A stretch of 64,000 nt of DNA. It comes from Brasenia schreberi. Its lineage: Eukaryota; Streptophyta; Magnoliopsida; Nymphaeales; Cabombaceae. The notes under the pieces are model-generated. The model was given only the letters and a program-made list of their open reading frames with translations. It was not told the origin of the DNA and searched no databases. Shown in pieces: positions 61,210 through 64,000 of this stretch. The stretch spans positions 12,839,001 through 12,903,000 of the forward strand of contig JAYKKT010000080.1 in assembly GCA_036023115.1 (NCBI GenBank), written 5' to 3'. Every line of letters begins with the position of its first letter. Positions within the stretch are counted from its first letter, which is position 1. A program made the position numbers and the translations under genes.

Positions 61210-64000
61210 AACCAACAACAACAACTAAGCCTTTTCCCATACTAGACGGGGTCGACTACATGGATTCTTTGTTTCCACAGAGTCCTATCATGTGCCATGT
61301 TAGCATTTAACTCACAATAAGCTAGATCATTCCTTATTGTTTCTTTTCAACACTTTTGTGGTTGTCCTCTACCTCTTTTAATACTTTCAAAATTTAGTTT
61401 TTCTTACCTTCTTAGAGGTTCTTCTTTTGATCTTCTTTCTATATGTCTAACCATCTTAAACGTTATTCTCTCATTTTATCCTCTATTTGTGTCTAATAAC
61501 CTCATTATGTATCCGATCTTTTCTTGTATGACCACTCATCCATCTCAACATCTTCATTTCTGTCATAGACATCTTTTGTACATGTTGATGATTAATTGCC
61601 CAACACTCAGAATCATAAAACATGGCAGGCTTAATTGCAGCTCTATAATATTTACCTTTTAACTTTAATGGTATCTTCTTATCACAAAGAATACCTGATG
61701 CTCCTCTCCGTTTTAACCAACCATCATTAATTCTATGCGTAACATCTTCATCAGTTCTTCCATCACTTTGAAAAATTGACCCTAGGTAATTAAAACTTTC
61801 CTTTTGGGGATGCAATGTGTGCCAATTTTAATTTCTATGTCCTTTGAAGTAAACAAATGATCAAACTTACATTCCATAAATTCTGTCTTTGTTCTACTAA
61901 GTCGGAGGCCTTTGCTTTCTAATGTTTCTCTCCATAGTTCCAGTTTTCTATTAACTTTTTCCTTAGACTCCTCCACTAACACAATGTCATTTGCAAATAA
62001 TATATACCAAGGTACTTCATCTTGAATATGTTTTGATAACTCATCAATCACCATTATAAATAAGTATGGACTTAAAGTTGATCATTGATGTAACCCAATA
62101 TTAACTTCAAAGAAGTCTGTCATTCGTTCATGAGTCCTCACACATGTTTTTGTACCATCGTACATGTCTCTTATAAGGTTAATGTATGTCAATGGGATAC
62201 CTCTTTTTTTCAAAGTTTTCTAAAGAACCTCCCTTGGTACCCTATCATAAGTTTTTCTAGATCAATAAATATCATGTGAAGGTCTTTCTTTTTTGCTCTA
62301 AAATGTTTCATAAGACGTCTCAAAAGGTGAATCACTTCAGTAATAGATCTGCCTGACATGAATCCAAATTGGTTCTCTGTTGTACTTGATACTTGTCTTA
62401 ACCTACATTCGATAATTCCTTCCCACAATTTCATAGTATGGCTCATTAACTTGATATCGATAATTTGCATAATTCTGAATGTCTTCCTTGTTCTTATATA
62501 TGGGTATAAGTGTACTCGCTCTCCATTCCTCGAGCATCTTTTGGTTACTCCATATTTCATTAAATAATCTTGTGAGCCAAGTGATTACTATTTTTCCTAG
62601 TATTTTCCAAACTTCTATAGGAATATTGTCTGGTCCTACCGATTTACCACCCTTCATATGTTTAAGAGCCTCTTTGACTTCATTCTTTTGAATACGTCGG
62701 TAGAAATTGTGGTTTATATACTTTTCTGATTTGGCTAACTCTCCTAAGCTAATACTAACATCTTTATTTTCATTAAAAAGCTTATAAAAATAGTTTTTCC
62801 ATCTATTTCTTATATCATCATTTGCCACTAGAATTTTTTCATTCTCGTCTTTGATGCATCTAACATAATTAAGATCTTTAGTTTTCTTATCTCTAGCCCT
62901 AGCTATCCTAAAAATATCTCTTTCACCCTCTTTTGAGTTGAGTTTTTTATATAAATCCTCCCAAATTTTAGTTTTTGCTTCACTCATGGCCTTTTTCGCT
63001 TCCTTCTTTGCTTTCTTATAAGCCTCTAAAGTTTCACTAGTTTTCTTAGCATAATGTAATTTGTAACATGCCCTATTTGCCTTGATTTTATTTTGCACTA
63101 CTTCACTCCACCACCAAGCTTCTTTTTGTGCCGGTACACCTCCCTTAGATACACCTAACACATCTTTCGCCACTTTTCTGATATGTATAACCATGTTGTT
63201 CCACATATCACAGGATGTACCAACATAATTCCAAACATCTCCTTGAAGGACTTTCTGTTTAAATATATCTTCTTTCTCGCTTTTGAGGTTCCACCATTTA
63301 GTTCGAATAGCTCGATGCACTCTTTTCTTCTTTGCCCATTTTTTAATTTGTAAATCCATAACTAAAAGTCGATGTTGGGTGGTTAAGCTTTCTCTTGGAA
63401 TTACCTTGCAATCTTTACAACACGCTCTATCTTTTTTTCTACAAATAAAGTAATCAATTTGTGTTTGTGATAAGCCACTCTTATAAGTAATTAAATGTTC
63501 ATCTCGTTTTTTAAAGATTGTATTGACTATAAAGAGATCAAATGCCATAGCAAAATTTAAAATCTCCCGACTTTCCTCATTTATATCCCCAAAACCAAAG
63601 TTTCCATGAATCCCTTGATATCCTAATGCCTCTTTACTGACATGTCCATTTAAGTCTCCTCCTAAACAAATCATCTCCCTTTGTGGAATCTTTTGAATCA
63701 CCTTATCTAACTCTTCCCCAAAAGTTGTCTTTATACTATCTTCTAGTCCTACTTGGGGTGCGTAAGCACAAACTATATTAAAAACCTCTTCTCCTAACAC
63801 TAATTTCATCGTCATGATTCGGTCACCATATCGTTGTATGTCTACTACACTATCCTTTAAATCTTTATTTATGATAATACCAACTTCGTTTCAAGCCTTT
63901 TCTTTACCTGAGTACCATAATTTAAAACCTATATCTTCTATCTCCTTTGCTTTTTCTTCGACCCATTTTGTCTCTTGTAAACATAAAATATGAATCTTTC
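61210..64000 (-). mobile_element. RTE LINE copy 4, runs off the window
   Basis: The (CAA)n tail is at 61212-61224 and the body extends past base 64000 on the minus strand. It is antisense to PYRB, inside its second intron. It is the best preserved copy: one ORF of 470 codons (63815-62403) spans the endonuclease end and the RT start. RT then shifts frame near 62455, again near 62256 (after IFIDLEK) and near 61790. The catalytic box reads FAND (about 62005) instead of FADD. The 5' end and target duplication lie outside the window. Confidence 0.9.
62403..63815 (-). pseudogene. RTE endonuclease and N-terminal RT, longest intact ORF of the window
   Basis: It contains YAPQVGLEDSIKTTF, GGDLNGHVSKEALG (endonuclease Asp-Asn pair), QTQIDYFICRK and TTQHRLLVMD (endonuclease His). 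A Lys-rich linker follows (EAYKKAKKEAKKAMSEAK). GGKSVGPDNIPIEVW, the entry to the RT fingers, comes next. The frame is lost after ANYR near 62455. The missing start of the endonuclease (SWNIGTLSG, ETKWVG) is in another frame at 63830-64000 and beyond. Confidence 0.88.

Overview
The window is nuclear DNA of a flowering plant with a large, repeat-rich, AT-rich genome. The evidence is plant-type gene exons with GT-AG introns (COG6, plastid-type aspartate carbamoyltransferase, a ZFYVE26-like protein) scattered among RTE LINEs, Copia, hAT, MULE/FAR1-OTU and plant-mobile-domain relics. I cannot name the species. Introns are long: one exceeds 8.3 kb and another is 10.6 kb. Most long ORFs belong to decayed transposons. 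Only two loci look like functional host genes, and both are cut by the window or incomplete.

Layout. 286-4115: complete non-autonomous LTR element in minus orientation (237/240-bp LTRs, tRNA-iMet-like primer site, 5-bp target duplication), carrying a 106-bp RTE insertion. 5693-6023: two clean exons of COG6 (minus), a Golgi tethering subunit. 10.7-15.8 kb: Copia relics in both orientations, then an hAT relic broken by an RTE LINE (to 18.1 kb), then a second Copia gag fragment. 19.7-23.6 kb: MULE/FAR1-like transposase with an OTU domain (plus) and a plant mobile domain relic (minus). 26.7-29.6 kb: second RTE LINE. 30.2-31.5 kb: two inverted-repeat elements and microsatellites.

32,047-49,263: the last nine exons of a ZFYVE26/spastizin-like gene (minus) with at least four independent lesions, hence a pseudogene. 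Its 10.6-kb intron holds a full-length RTE LINE in antisense orientation, bounded by a perfect 16-bp duplication. That LINE was itself invaded by an hAT transposon (3,329 bp, 8-bp duplication) and by a 3,267-bp solo LTR (5-bp duplication).

50.4-52.7 kb: second copy of the non-autonomous LTR family. 53.3-53.9 kb: hAT relic and an RTE-derived hairpin. 54.3 kb to the end: promoter, exon 1 and exon 2 of aspartate carbamoyltransferase (plus), an E2F-type site upstream, and a GC donor at intron 2. That intron fills the rest of the window and contains a third LTR-family copy and a fourth RTE LINE in antisense.

No operon-like logic applies. The host genes serve unrelated housekeeping roles (Golgi vesicle tethering, endolysosomal function, de novo pyrimidine synthesis). 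The strongest discoveries are the dated nest of insertions, tiny RTE inserts with perfect duplications, the dying ZFYVE26-like gene and an LTR family with variable interior. Gene identities come from remembered family sequences, not from searches.
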